A stretch of DNA of 64,000 nucleotides. It comes from Eulemur rufifrons. Its lineage: Eukaryota; Chordata; Mammalia; Primates; Lemuridae. The stretch's first letter is position 1. Each line of letters begins with the position of its first letter. The stretch covers positions 87,059,114 through 87,123,113 of the forward strand of contig NC_090984.1 in the NCBI RefSeq assembly GCF_041146395.1, given 5' to 3'. Below are positions 47,561-59,500 of the stretch, one piece after another. Below the pieces are notes generated by a model. That model did no database searches and was not told the DNA's origin. It saw only the letters and a list, made by a program, of their open reading frames with translations. The position numbers and the translations under genes were made by a program.

Positions 47561-50500
47561 CAAACACTTTATCACTTAGGCTTCACATGTAGCCCTTTCT
47601 CATGTCTCATAAGTCCATTTCGCTTTGCGAAATGTGACTGTGACAGAGACATTGACCCCGGTGCCTAAGTGCCTCAAAGAAAATCACTCTTGTTACTGTT
47701 GTAAAATTTCAGCTGTTAACTTTCGTTTCCTGTGCATTTTCTTTTCTTAATTACATCTTGTTTCAGAGTTTATGATTTAACTAATTTTATTTTAATGTAT
47801 GCTTTAAAATCAGATTATTGTCACAGCTGATAAAACAATAGGCAATAGGAATACAATTACAATGGCTGAACATTGATCCATTCCTTTAAAAAGCTTCACT
47901 AGAAACCTTAAAATAGGAGCAAGAGGCTTGGAGGTAATTCATTAAAATTTCTCCAATGACCTTATAACAAGCCATAAGAAGCCAGTAATGACAACATTTT
48001 AATCATTTGTAAATATCAATAACTATTATATTTTGATAAGCAAATCAAGATTAATACAATCTTAATAGACTGCTTATTTTCTCAAGAAATTAAATTATAG
48101 GGAAAAAACGTCATCTCCTGGTCATACTCTTACACAGCAAGAAACAGTTTAATTGTAAATGTGCCTTTTAGAACCTTTAAATTTCAAAAAGATGAGGAGG
48201 AGGACAGATCCTGTGTACTTACTAATCTGTAAATAGAGTACCAGGCCAAGAATCAATTCTGAAATGCGGCATCAATTGCACAGGCTTCCACTTAGTTTTA
48301 GTTGAATAAAAGCCCTACTAGATACGCAAATAACATCAAACTTGCCGGATTAAAGAGAGGTCCCTCATACTCTAAATCATGATTGTCAATCATCACCCAG
48401 GATTAAGGGATATATTTTAAAAACCTAAAAGCAAGCGCTTCCTTTTAACTTCTGCCTACTGCGCATTTTGGATTATCGCCCAGAAATAGTATTACTTGAA
48501 ACAAGACTGCCTCCCTCCTACCATCTATGAGAAGTGCATTGTTACCATCTGCTGTTGTCTATTTGGAATAAAACTCAGCAAGGCAGGCAGCTTACTGTTC
48601 AGAGCTCTTCAGCAGACTATGCTTGTGTTTATAACGTAGCTTCACATTTCAATGGAGCTGATTTTTGGTTTAGTCAGTGTTTTCTCAACATTGCTATCCT
48701 CCCCACCAGAAAGAAGCAAATTAGTCTAAGAACTAAGACCACCACAACATATTTACATTGTAAAGTGGAAACTTCCTTTAAACCCTGCAGTGACCAGTGA
48801 AGCTTTACTTGTAAACTCTCCAGGTTTATTCAGGTGAATAATTTCCCCATTTTGTATTTTCTCATTAGCATTACCCTCTCCAGACATCCATATGACTCTC
48901 ACTATTACAAAATACTCTTTCATGTGTTCTTAGCGAATAAAACCTAAAAGATGTAAACATCAAAGGGCCTTGAAATAATATATTTTATGTATAACAAGGA
49001 AATTTTTTAAGGAGTTATAATAGGCCTAATAACACACAGATTGTGTGAATTTGTATAAAAGAGATGTTAAGATATGCAAATAATATCTCTAAAGTATCTG
49101 ATAACAGGTTTCTTCAGTTAGGAATGGGGGAAGACTGAAGGTCTAGATGGGGAAAGATATTTACCTGTCTATATTATTTTACACTTTTCATTTTTAACAT
49201 GTAAATATATTAACATTTTTAAATGTATTAAACATGCTTTACTTTATAATCAATAATGTGGTTATTTAAAATTGTAAAAAGGAAATAAAATATATACTGG
49301 TTCTTTAAATTAAAAAAAAATCAACACATTCCAGGACTAATCTTATCAAGAAATAACCTTTTAATAAGATTATTAAAACAAAGTGTTAATTTATGAAAAG
49401 TTCAGCATTCTATTAAAATGCTAACAAAGCACTGAATTACAACCCAACAGGTTGCTTCATTGAATTCATTCATCTACTTCTGGCAAAGACATTCCAAATT
49501 TGAACTTAATTAATATTCCTTCTCCTGGTTTCCATAGTTTCTTTTTAAACATGAGTACCAGCAGAAACTGGCAGTAACTTTACCCATATTCTCAATAATA
49601 ACCCCCTCTGGCTGTCAATATGTATGAAAAGGAAAATTTTTTCCATACCCAGAAGAGCCGCCATTTTCATGTCTTTTGTTTAAAAATATGCTGGTAACAT
49701 TTCTTTCTCGCTCTTTCTTATTTCACGTATGCAGTTTGACATACTGAACTCTTTCCCTGCCTATGGTTCACTCAGTGCTCAGCTGAGAAATGAATACTTA
49801 AGAGTAGTGTTGCCATTCCTGGATCCAAACAGCAGCCTCCCATTCTACCTTCTTTTAACCTTAAAACTGCAGTGGTCTATAAAATCAGGGCCTGACAATT
49901 AAGTGTCCTAGTAGGAAACAATATCATGGCTTGAAACTGAGCTGGGTATAAAATATTCCTTTGTTTCTATTCCAACATCTGAATGAAGGTTTCCTGGGCC
50001 ACTGTAAACAAAGAAATGGATTAGTAAGAAACAGTATCTAAATGAGTAAATGACATGTTGGTCCACTAAAGTGCTTGGTTAGGCACAACTGATTCACCAT
50101 ATTGCACACCTTTTCTCTAAGGCTATTTTCCTCTAGCCCAGAGTGGATGGAATCACAGTCTCAGACCTAATCTTGTACCTCTCTCTCTGCCTCATCTCCT
50201 CTTGTATCCATGCTTGCCCTTGCTGGGCTGATTGCCTTCTGGGAGTCACAATCGCCGGTAGTATGCTGGTGGGCTGTAGCAGCATACCCAGTACTTCTAC
50301 ATCCCCTTTATCTTAGTCTAGAACGTCCACGTCGTTCTGCCATGATGCTGTTGCTCTTGTTTTCCACCTAGCTTCTCCATCTCTGTGCATTGACACATTC
50401 CATACTGCTGATGGAAAATATTTCTGCCAACTAAATGTGTCTATTGTGATTTACAATAAGGTTTATCTCCCTGATCTGGCATGAGCTCTATTTCCTCTGG

Positions 50501-50885
50501 TTTGCACAAATCAGGTCTGGATGGCACCTCACGTCAGCCCCCGTGGTCTCTGCTTGTGCTGCTCTTTGCATTTGCTGTTTACTGGCTGTCATTGTCAAAG
50601 GTACACATGAAGACCCCACCCAAGAGGCCACAAGGGCAATGACCTCTCTGGTAACTTGTCTTTGGTTTTGCTGACAACCGTGGCTATAACGGCAAGTGAT
50701 CACACAAGGGAGTCTGTTTTCATGGCCTGTACAAATGGTCTTGTCTTGTCCACTGCTACTCTTATGAAACTCACTGATTCCTCTATTTTCCCCTGAAAGG
50801 TTTTCAGTGAGAAGAATAAGCTTGTAAGCAAAGTTTAATTTTGGTTTGAGTGAGAAGAACAAGTTTATCACTCATGACAATAACG
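47561..50885. other. Repeat-poor AT-rich block, candidate conserved non-coding DNA
   Basis: About 3.3 kb without any confident repeat, the longest such stretch in this half. 47700-49000 holds many homeobox-type TAAT/ATTA cores. 48534-48800 is an 88-codon plus frame without family features. Absence of repeats is compatible with regulatory constraint but does not prove it. Confidence 0.3.
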
Positions 50886-50889
50886 TTAG

Positions 50890-50990
50890 TAATCTACCTC
50901 ATTGAGTTTTGTGTAGATTGAATATAAAAACACAAAAATAGCATCTGGCACAGAGTAAGTGCTCCACCAGTGTTAGCTATCACCATTAGG
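50890..50990 (+). mobile_element. MIR SINE 3' fragment
   Basis: 'tagcatctggcacagagtaa' followed by 'gtgctccaccagtgttagct' matches the MIR 3' part. Confidence 0.65.
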
Positions 50991-51932
50991 AGTTCTGCTT
51001 AGTACCAGGATGTAGGGTTGGCTGAAGCAGTGGAGAAGTGCTTTCCTACATGTAGACTTAGATAGGACTCTGTGATCCTACGTGGTCACTAAAATGGACT
51101 ACTTTGGGATATGAGAAATCCACTATATCGTGACTGACCTTCTAGTCCCACTCTCAATCATTTTAAGGCAGAAAAATGAATGGGCCTTGGAATCAGGAGT
51201 GAGGGAGTGGGGCAGGGAGAGCCTCTTTGAGTCTGAATTTGAGCATGAAAGTTCTGGAGAGTTTTGTTGATGGGTGTTAAATTGGCTTCAACATGTGGAG
51301 CCTGATAGAAACTCCACAAGGTCCCTGATATTGAATTTGGGGCTCATGAACCCAAGAAAAAATCACTGCCAATGGCAGAGTAAATCACTTTTGGAACTGC
51401 ACCTTGATTATCCTCCAAGCATACAGTAAAGATTTAGTAACCACTATGACCTTAGGTTTAGGGGGAATTCAAGGTGTTGGATTGGAGTTGTTAGCATTTT
51501 AGTATTTTTAAAAAATTGACCTTTTATAGCCCAAGCCAGTAGAGCAGGAGTACACTACACTATATATTTCTGGTTATACTACATTGTATAATTCTGTAAT
51601 GTTTGGAGTATATATTAATGAAATGAGAATGGGAAATTATATTAATATAAATATATATACACATATACATGTGCTTTAATCCATCTACACAAGAATTACT
51701 ACAATAGTTCTTATTCTTTGAGGTCAAATGTTAATTATTCAACAAACAGTGCAAGCCAGGAGTTGTACTATATCCAGAAAGTTCTAGAAAATGTGCCTCT
51801 GGGTTCTACAGTATTTTTAACAGCACCGTTAATGGCTATGAATAAAAAACTGAGGTAGTTAACATTTCAATTATTTTATTTTAAATAATCTTTTAGAATA
51901 TAACTTAAATTCAGAAGTGTACAAATTGTGTT
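50991..51932. other. Unique spacer
   Basis: No gene or repeat recognised; AT-rich near 51560-51680. Confidence 0.45.
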
Positions 51933-51960
51933 AGGTCATTAAATATGAAATGTCCAATTT
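51933..51960 (+). repeat. Mariner terminal inverted repeat, transposase 3' side
   Basis: 28 bases, 24 matching the complement of 53141-53168. Confidence 0.88.
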
Positions 51961-52000
51961 CAAATCGAAAGTGTAACTACACCTAAAACAAGCAGTACAA

Positions 52001-52985
52001 TTAATCAAAGTATGTGCCTAAACTATTGACACAGTTATGCCATCCTAATGGTAGCTTGCTTATGCCAGCAATGAAGAAGCCTGAAGAGCAGGTGGTGATG
52101 AAATCATGAAAGGCATTTTCCACGGCTTGTTGAGAATTGAATATTTTTCCTTGCAAGAAGTGGTCCAAAGCCTGGAATAAGTGGTAGTAAGTTGGTGCAA
52201 GGTCTGGTGAATATAGTGGATGACAGAGAGTTTCCAAGTCCAGCCTCTGTAGTTCGAACAGCGTTGTCTGTGCACCATGTGGTCAAGTGTTGTCTTGCAA
52301 GAGGATTGGCTTATTTCTATTAATCGTAAGCATCCTCATCATTTCGTCCAGTTGGTTGCAGTAGACATCCACTGTAATCGACTAACCAGGTTTCATGAAG
52401 CTGTAGTGGATAATACTAGCACTGGACCACCAAACAGACCCATTAGCTTTTTTTGATGAATATTCGGTTTTGGACTGTGTTCTGGAACTTCATTCAACCT
52501 TTGTGCTGAATGCTTGCGATTGTCAAAAGGAATCCATTTTGCATCACACGTAACAATACAGTGTAGAAATGATTTGTCTTTATGTTGTTACAGCAAGCTT
52601 CGAGATGACTTCTCTGCTGACCCTTGTTTAATTCATGTGGGACCCATCTATCCAGCTTCTTTACCTTGCCCATTTGTTTTAAATGGTCCAATATTGTTGG
52701 AATAGTAACATCAAACCTTGCTGCTAATTCACGCATAGGTTGAGATGGATTCGCTTCCACTACAGCTTTCAGCTCATCATTATCCACCTTGGTCTCAGCC
52801 CACCCACATGCCTCGTTTTCAAGATTAAAATCACCAGAATAGAACTTCTCAAACCATAGATGTACTGTGCATTCATTAGCCACATCCTTCCCAAACACTT
52901 CATACATATTTCAAGTTGTCTGTGCTGCATTGGTTCCACAACAGAATTCATATTTGAAAATAACACGAATTTTTGACTTATCCAT
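52001..52985 (-). pseudogene. Mariner transposase pseudogene
   Basis: The start is the ATG at 52985 (MDKSKIRVIFKYEFCCG). The N-terminal DNA-binding part survives, including VDNDELKAVVEANPSQPMRE, the helix-turn-helix stretch ELAARFDVTIPTILDHLKQM and the linker WVPHEL. The catalytic part is a D,D34D nuclease. The second Asp (QDN, 52292-52294) remains, but a stop (52283-52285) follows three codons on. The third Asp is Tyr: SPDLAPTYYHLF, codon 52187-52189, exactly 35 codons from the second. An early stop lies at 52911-52913 (codon 25) and the middle is frameshifted. The C-terminus ends near YFD. The coding span is about 328 codons versus roughly 345 in the family. It is dead. Confidence 0.95.
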
Positions 52986-53140
52986 GGTTTAACAAAAATT
53001 GCTCTAAAAAATTTTTTTGAAAGACAATCACAAGCCAAAACATGCATTTGAAAGAATGAGGATGTACCTTCACAAAAAAAAAAAAAGAAGTGTCAAAGTC
53101 AAATGTCAGAGATACCAACTGTCAAACTGAGTACTTAAGG

Positions 53141-53168
53141 AAATCGGACATTCCATACTTAATAACCT
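53141..53168 (-). repeat. Mariner terminal inverted repeat, transposase 5' side
   Basis: Partner of 51933-51960. Confidence 0.88.
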
Positions 53169-53204
53169 GCTTTACATTTACCAACATAAGGAATTGTTAG
53201 AGCT

Positions 53205-53665
53205 TCTTAATTTTTGCCATTCTGGGGTATGCATGATGGTATCTCATTGTGGCTTTAATTTGCAATTCTCTGATGACCAAGGAGGTTGAGCACCTTTTTA
53301 TACTTCTACTGGGAATTGGATATCCTCTTTTATGGATCATGTTTCAAATTTTTTGCCCATTTGTCTATTGGATTGTCAGTAGAATTCTATTTCTTAAAGC
53401 TTAGGTGAGTCCACAAATTGAACTAAGCAGAAGTTTCTAATTTCAATGCAGTTTAATTTAGGGTTTTTTTTTGGTAACCTGTAAAGCTATCTTTGCCTAC
53501 ACTAACATGAAGATACTTCCCTATGTTATCTTCTAGAAGCTTTATTGTTTTATCTTTCACATTCAGGTTCATAATTCACCTAGAATTCATTTTTGTGTAT
53601 GGTATTAGCTGGGAGGAGTCAAGATTTGTTGATATATATGTGTACTTATACATATACATATATAT

Positions 53666-53696
<31 letters not shown>

Positions 53697-55136
53697 CCAT
53701 GTTTTAAAAACTGCCTTTCTCTCACTCCTCTGCAGCACCAATTTTGCCATAATTCATAAATCAAGTATCCACATGTGGGTCTATTTCTGGACTCTCTATT
53801 CTGCTCTATTATTTCTCTGTCCTTGCTCAACATTAAACTGTCTTAATTACTGTAACTTTGTAATAAGTGATGGTATCTAGCGGTGAAAATTCTCCAACTT
53901 TATTTTCTTCAAGAATATCTTGGCTATTATGGGGACTTTGCATTTCTATATGAATTTTAGAATCAGCTTGTCAATTTCCACAGCAATTTCCACCTGCTGA
54001 TTTTTATTAAGATTTTATTAAATGTATAGATCACCTTGTGGAGAATCAATTTATAATATTGAATCTTCCCATTCATGAATATGCCCTTTCACTCAATGTT
54101 TTTCTAGTCTTATGCATAGATGTCTTACATGTCTTTCATTAGCTTTATTGTTACATATTTAATGTTTTTGATGCTTTTGTAATTGGTATTTTTAAAATTT
54201 TTATTTTCAAATTGCTTACTGCTGGTGTAAAGAAATACAGCTAATATCTTGTATATTGATTTTGTATACAGCAAGCTTATTAATTTATTATGATAGTTTA
54301 TCTTATGTGGACTTTCTATGTACCAACCAGATCTGCAAATAATGAGTTTCATTTCTTGCTTTCTGCTTATTGCACTGGTGAGGATCTCCAGTACAATATT
54401 AGGATAGAAGGTATTTTTCCTTCATTACTGATTTCAGGAAGAAAACTTTCAATATTTTCAATATTTCAAAATTATTAAAATGTTTGCTATATATATTTTT
54501 GTAGATACTCTGTCAGATTAAGAAAATTCCTTTTGTTTCCTAATTTGCTAAGTTTTTTTTATAGGTATTTAATTTCATTAACTATTTTTTTCCTGCTTCT
54601 ATTGGTATATTTTTTCCCTACTTCTGAAAATATGGTAAATTTCGTTGATTTTTCAAATACTTAACCTTCCGTTTTTGAAATAAATCTGATACGGTTTTGA
54701 TGTATTTTCTTTTTTATATATTACTGAGTTTGGGTTGCTAATATTTTGTTTAGGATTTTTGCATGTTTGTTCATGAGAGAGATTGTTTTGTAATTTTCCT
54801 TTCTTGCAATGTTGTCTTTGTTTTTCACATCAAGGTTATGTTGGCATCATAAAATGTGTTGGGACTTCTCCCTCCTTTACTATTCTCTGAAAGAGTTTGT
54901 ACAAAATTGGTATTATGTCTCCCTTTAACGTTCAGAGGAATTTATCAAGAAAGTCATCTGAGCCTAAGTTTTCTTCACAGGAAAGCCTTTAATTATGGAT
55001 TCACCATTTTCAATAAATACAGGACTGTTAATATTTTCTATTTTACCTTCTATCAGTATTGGTAAGTTTAAAAAATTTTTTTGAAATAAAGTAACCACCT
55101 AATCTAATTTTTAAGTGTATTGGCAAGAGTTGACCG
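53205..55136 (-). mobile_element. Old L1M, ORF2 region (first part)
   Basis: Minus-strand L1 ORF2, too decayed for long frames. The plus text keeps antisense landmarks such as 'gtatctcattgtggctttaa', 'cccatttgtctattggattg', 'ttcttcaagaatatcttggc' and 'ttattaatttattatgatag'. It continues beyond the Alu at 55149. A TA/GA microsatellite lies inside it (53640-53697). Confidence 0.88.
53640..53697. repeat. (TA)n-(GA)n compound microsatellite
   Basis: TATATA/CATATA steps pass into a GAGAGA run with one AAA interruption; it sits inside L1M. Confidence 0.93.
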
Positions 55137-55148
55137 TAATAGCCTTTT

Positions 55149-55482
55149 TTTTTTTTTTTTTTTTCAGGCAGAGTCTCACTCTTGCCCGGGCAGCTACAGT
55201 GCTGTGGTGTCAGCTTGGCTCACAGCAACCTCAAACTCCGGGGCTCAAGTGATCCTCTTGCCTCAGCCTCACTAGTAGCTAGGACTACAGGAATGCACCA
55301 CCATGCCTGGCTAATTTTTTCTATATATTTTTAGTTGTCCAGATAATTTCTTTCTATTTTTAGTAGAGATGGGGGTCTCACTCTTGCTCAGGCTGGTCTC
55401 GAACTCCTGACCTCAAGCAATCCTCCCACCTCAGCCTCCCAGAGGCTAGGATTACAGGTGTGAGCCACCACGCCAAGCCCCA
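55149..55482 (-). mobile_element. Lemur-type Alu SINE
   Basis: Minus-orientation dimer with the AT-rich strepsirrhine block near 55320-55345. A perfect 12-base target duplication taatagcctttt lies at 55137-55148 and 55483-55494. It is inserted into an older L1M. Confidence 0.96.
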
Positions 55483-55494
55483 TAATAGCCTTTT

Positions 55495-56130
55495 GTTTTC
55501 TTTTTAATGTCTGTAGAACTTGTATGGAAGTTTCCCTTGTCATTCCTGGTATCAGTTGATTGTGCTTTCTCTTTTCTTCTTGATCAGTCTCTGCCAGAGT
55601 TCATCAGTTTTATTAGTCTTAAAAAAATCAACTTTTGTTTATCCTTTCTCGTTTGTTTGTATTTCATTATTTTCTGCTCCAGTTTTTATTATTTCCTTCT
55701 TTCTTTCCTTTCTTGGTGTTTAATTTGAAGCTTCATCTTAACTTTTGGAAATGTATATTTAACTGTTTTCAGCTTTTCTCCCCCAATATATGCATTTAAG
55801 GTTTTAAATTTTTTCTATGCATCGCTTTAGCTGTATCCCAAAAGTTTTATTAAGTTGCATTTTTACAATTCAAATATTTTCCATTTCTATTGTAATTTTT
55901 CTGACTCCTGGGTTAGAGTTGCATTAATTTCCAAATGTATGGACACTTTTTAGCTATTTTCAGCTTAATTACACTGTAGTCACTGGACATACTCTGAATA
56001 ATTTCAAATTTTTGAAAATCTTTAGAACACTATGGTCTAGCACATAGTCAATTTTATAAATTTCCATGTACATTTGAAAGTGTATTCTATGGTTGTTTTG
56101 GGTGATCTTCATTTTGTTTTATATAATCTC
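55495..56130 (-). mobile_element. Old L1M, ORF2 region (second part)
   Basis: It resumes the same L1 after the Alu: 'gcatcgctttagctgtatcc' and 'cactgtagtcactggacata' with 'gaacactatggtctagcaca' are antisense ORF2 landmarks. The 5' end is lost near 56130. Confidence 0.85.
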
Positions 56131-57175
56131 CTATATAGAAAAATTAAAAATTAAAAATTTTTAGACACATTTGTCTTTACTAATGAAAGTTAAATATGCA
56201 TTACAATCAGGATATTTGCTAAATACAATTTCAGAGTTAATCAAATTCATAGTTATAATTTTATTAAAATATTCAATATTCTGTAAATGCTTTCTTTTGG
56301 TCAGTCATTAGTAACCACAATGAAAATTATTTCATTTCACTGTGTTAATATAATTCCTAAAGCAGAATAGAAAGCATCTGCAATGTAAGGATGACAACAT
56401 GTAGGGTTTTTTACTACCAGATTTGGAAATAAAATTACCTCCACAGGATTTGCTAATCCTTTGGTTATCTAGTAGCCTGCTTTAACTAACCTGGTTATGT
56501 CAAACTTCCAAATTATCAAAACAATATGCTTTCAAAACACCTGTCTGAAATCCATCAAAAAAATTAGTTTGTAGTATATGCATAATTTGTAATTACACTT
56601 TCCACATATTATTGCCAAGAAGTCATTTTATTGACCTTGCTGAGATAAACATCCAATTTTTGGGATTACTGTTAAAATACAATGGCTAAGAATTACGTTA
56701 TAGAGCTGCAGTATCTTCCCAGAAGAGACTACTTGATGTCCTAAGTGTTAAGGTGGAAGATTTGGCTTAGGATTGGGAATCAGGGTGTGAAGCACTCCAG
56801 CACGTGAACAGTCCAACTAGAGGACGTTGCAGTCAGACCTTCCAATTCACACTTCCTCAAGGACTGACATCAGGGTAACTGGTGTCATTCCCTTTGAGTC
56901 TACCCATTACTAAAATGACAGAAAATTATTTTGCTTTAAGTAAAAATTCAAACAACCATTTATCAAATTATATATTAAAATTTCAAAATCATTCCATGTT
57001 TCAAAGCCCTAGAAGAATAGATTTTTTTCTCCTGCCATAATTTCTAGCAGATTAAGATGTTTAAATTTTAAACATGACCTGAACTAAGTTCTCCTGGTGA
57101 AAGAGTAGATGTCCTTTCAGTACTTGTTGACATTCCTCCTAGACTTCTTTTCCTAATGTATATTAAGTGCATGGT
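56131..57175. other. Unique AT-rich DNA
   Basis: No gene or repeat recognised. Confidence 0.45.
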
Positions 57176-57179
57176 GTTA

Positions 57180-57770
57180 GTATTCACCCAGACATGTAAG
57201 CCAGAAATGCTAGAATCATTTTTGATTCCTTCTCTTGCTCACCCTTCACAACTAATAAAGCAACAACTGATAAGTCCTATAGGTTTAATCTTCCAAATGT
57301 TTCCTGAATCCATCACCTCTTCTTCATTTCTGTGCTACTCCCCTAGTTCAGGCCCTCACCATCCAAGGTGATGCACTAGCCTGGCTTCTGCTCTTTTCTC
57401 TCTTGTAGCCCACTGCACAGATTCTTACCAGTTATGTTTTTCTAAAACACAGAATTGCTCATGACATTCATTTGCTTAATCTCCAATGGTTTTCTCTTGT
57501 CTTTATGATAAAGCCTAAATCAACTGCCATAACATTTAAGACTCGTAATATGCTAACTCCAACCCAACTATTCGTTTTACTTGACTTTTTTGATGAAACA
57601 CACTCTGAGCTCTACTCGCATAGCACTCTTCCCATTCACGTCTTTGCAAGTGTGAGTTACTTTGTCTAGAATGCACCTTCCCTCGTCTCACTTCATGAAA
57701 TGCTACTTATCTTTTAAAAATCCAGCTGAAATGTAACCTTCTTTGTGAAATCTTCCTAGAGGTAATAGAA
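57180..57770 (+). mobile_element. L2 LINE (3' ORF region)
   Basis: Landmarks 'gacattcatttgcttaatct', 'agaatgcaccttccctcgtc', 'aaaatccagctgaaatgtaa' and 'cttctttgtgaaatcttcct' are those of the L2 ORF2 end region. Frames are broken. Confidence 0.7.
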
Positions 57771-57774
57771 CAAA

Positions 57775-57895
57775 ATGGTTAAAACAATGGCTCTGGAAGC
57801 CTGAGTTTGAATTGACTCTATTACTTTTTAGATACATAATTTTGGTCAAGTTATTTAACTTCTCCGTGCCACAATTTGACTATTTGATGTGAAGT
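57775..57895 (+). mobile_element. MIR SINE
   Basis: 'ggctctggaagcctgagttt', 'ggtcaagttatttaacttct' and 'ccgtgccacaatttgac' match forward MIR. Confidence 0.8.
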
Positions 57896-58385
57896 TTATC
57901 TTAACGTGTGTTAGATCCAGCCCAGACAGACTCCTTTTTCACATGAAGTCTATCTTACTCAACATGCATTTTTGTAAAGGCCTACAAAAACAACAATTGT
58001 ATCCTCCTTTTTCCTTTGAATTTTATTAGAAAAAATATCCTATTGGTATTCAGTGCTTAATGGTCATATGTTCATTCACACAGTTTCTCTAATGTATCGT
58101 TATTAAATAGCAATTACAGTAGCAAGGAGATATATTACAGAAAAACATGGTATACATTTCACATTTAATTCCTTCAAAATTTAAGTTGCATGTCTTTGGC
58201 ATAACACTTTACCCTCTTCAATTTAGCTTTATCAATTTGCTCACTACAATTAAAAAAAAAAAAACAAAAAACTCACCAAAATATAGTTGTTTCTGAGTGA
58301 TGAAATTATGAGTAATTTTTTAAATTTAGAATTTAAAAATATTTACATGATTCCTGTAATGACCATTCTTATTCTCCCAGTTGGG
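57896..58385. other. Unique spacer
   Basis: AT-rich; no gene or repeat recognised. Confidence 0.45.
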
Positions 58386-58389
58386 TCCT

Positions 58390-59500
58390 ACAGCCAAAAC
58401 TTCAGTAGCTGAACGGTGTGAGGATGCCCTCCTCTTGAGTGGGGTAGGGGGAAATCCAGTATGGGGTACTGAAGCTCAAGTGGGGTGAAGGGAGTGTCAC
58501 ACAGAAGGGAGTGTGTGTGTGTGTGTGTATACATATAAAATGTTTATGTGTGTGTACACACATAAAGCTCCCTAGCACTATCCATTAGGAAGGAGTAGGG
58601 GCAGTGATATCTCAATCATAATAAACACATCTCATGTCCAAATCTTGGCTTCTGATTATCAATTTCACTAACAGGTGGAGGAATGGTTGATTCCAGAGCT
58701 GGGGCTAGGCAAGTACAAGATGAACTGGGAAAAATCCTGTTGTGCCCAGCAGTAAGAAAGTGCTTTAAAAATGGTGGGAACATGTCAAAAGAGCCAACTC
58801 GAAGAGGTTCCTATTGACTACACTTGGGACAATTTGAGATTTGGTAAAATAATAGATTATAATCCATTAAACAGAAAACCATGAATCTGACACTGATTAG
58901 GAGCAGGATCTAGATAACTTCAAAGTACCTCCCCACAGAATATTTACATTGGGAAAACTATTATAATAGCTTTGCAGTAGAGAAGCCTGATAGGCAGTAC
59001 CTTAAGCAAGCGATCAAAATGAACGTCATCAGAAATGAGCAAAGAGAAATTGTACACCACCTGATAGGATGCAATGAGAACACAGAATCTGTAACACTGC
59101 CCAAAAAGTACAACTGGAATCTAATCATGAAGAAACAGAAATCTATATGTAAACATTTTACAAAATAACTTGCCTACAATCTACAAAAGTGCCAGGGTTC
59201 ACAAAAGTCAAGGACAGACTGGGGAACTGTGTCAGAGTCAATGAGACTACAAACGCTACAACCTGAAGCAACACGTGATTTTGAACTGGATCCTAATAAG
59301 GCATTATTGGAACAATTGTTAAAACTTGAATGGGGGTCTGAGGATCAGACGGAAGTAATATGTCAATATTAACTTCCTAATTTTGATGTTGTATTGTGGT
59401 TATACAGAATTCTTTCTAGAAATACAAAAGTATTAGAGGGCGATACAGCACCATGACAGCAACTTACTCCTAAAGGCAAAAAAATTTATTTGTACAGTAT
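58390..59500 (+). mobile_element. Old L1M 3'UTR
   Basis: Strong landmarks in order: 'gggacaatttgagatttggt', 'aacagaaaaccatgaatctg', 'agtcaaggacagactgggga', 'tttgaactggatcctaataa', 'ttcctaattttgatgttgta' and 'agcaacttactcctaaaggc'. The first 200 bases include a (GT)n tract at about 58510-58530. Confidence 0.8.

Larger units (their letters stand above)
51933..53168 (-). mobile_element. Nearly full-length mariner DNA transposon
   Basis: The ends are inverted repeats: 51933-51960 (aggtcattaaatatgaaatg…) pairs with the complement of 53141-53168 at 24 of 28 positions. The length, about 1.24 kb, fits mariner. The single transposase gene lies on the minus strand between them (separate entry). TA at the left edge is consistent with mariner target choice; the right edge shows TG instead. 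Confidence 0.93.

Noticed and set aside
52514..52705. Plus-strand 63-codon frame
   Set aside because: Antisense shadow of the mariner transposase.
58536..58564. Near-palindrome tttatgtgtgtgtacacaca near 58540
   Set aside because: It is a by-product of adjoining GT/CA dinucleotide runs; perfect pairing is only seven bases per arm.
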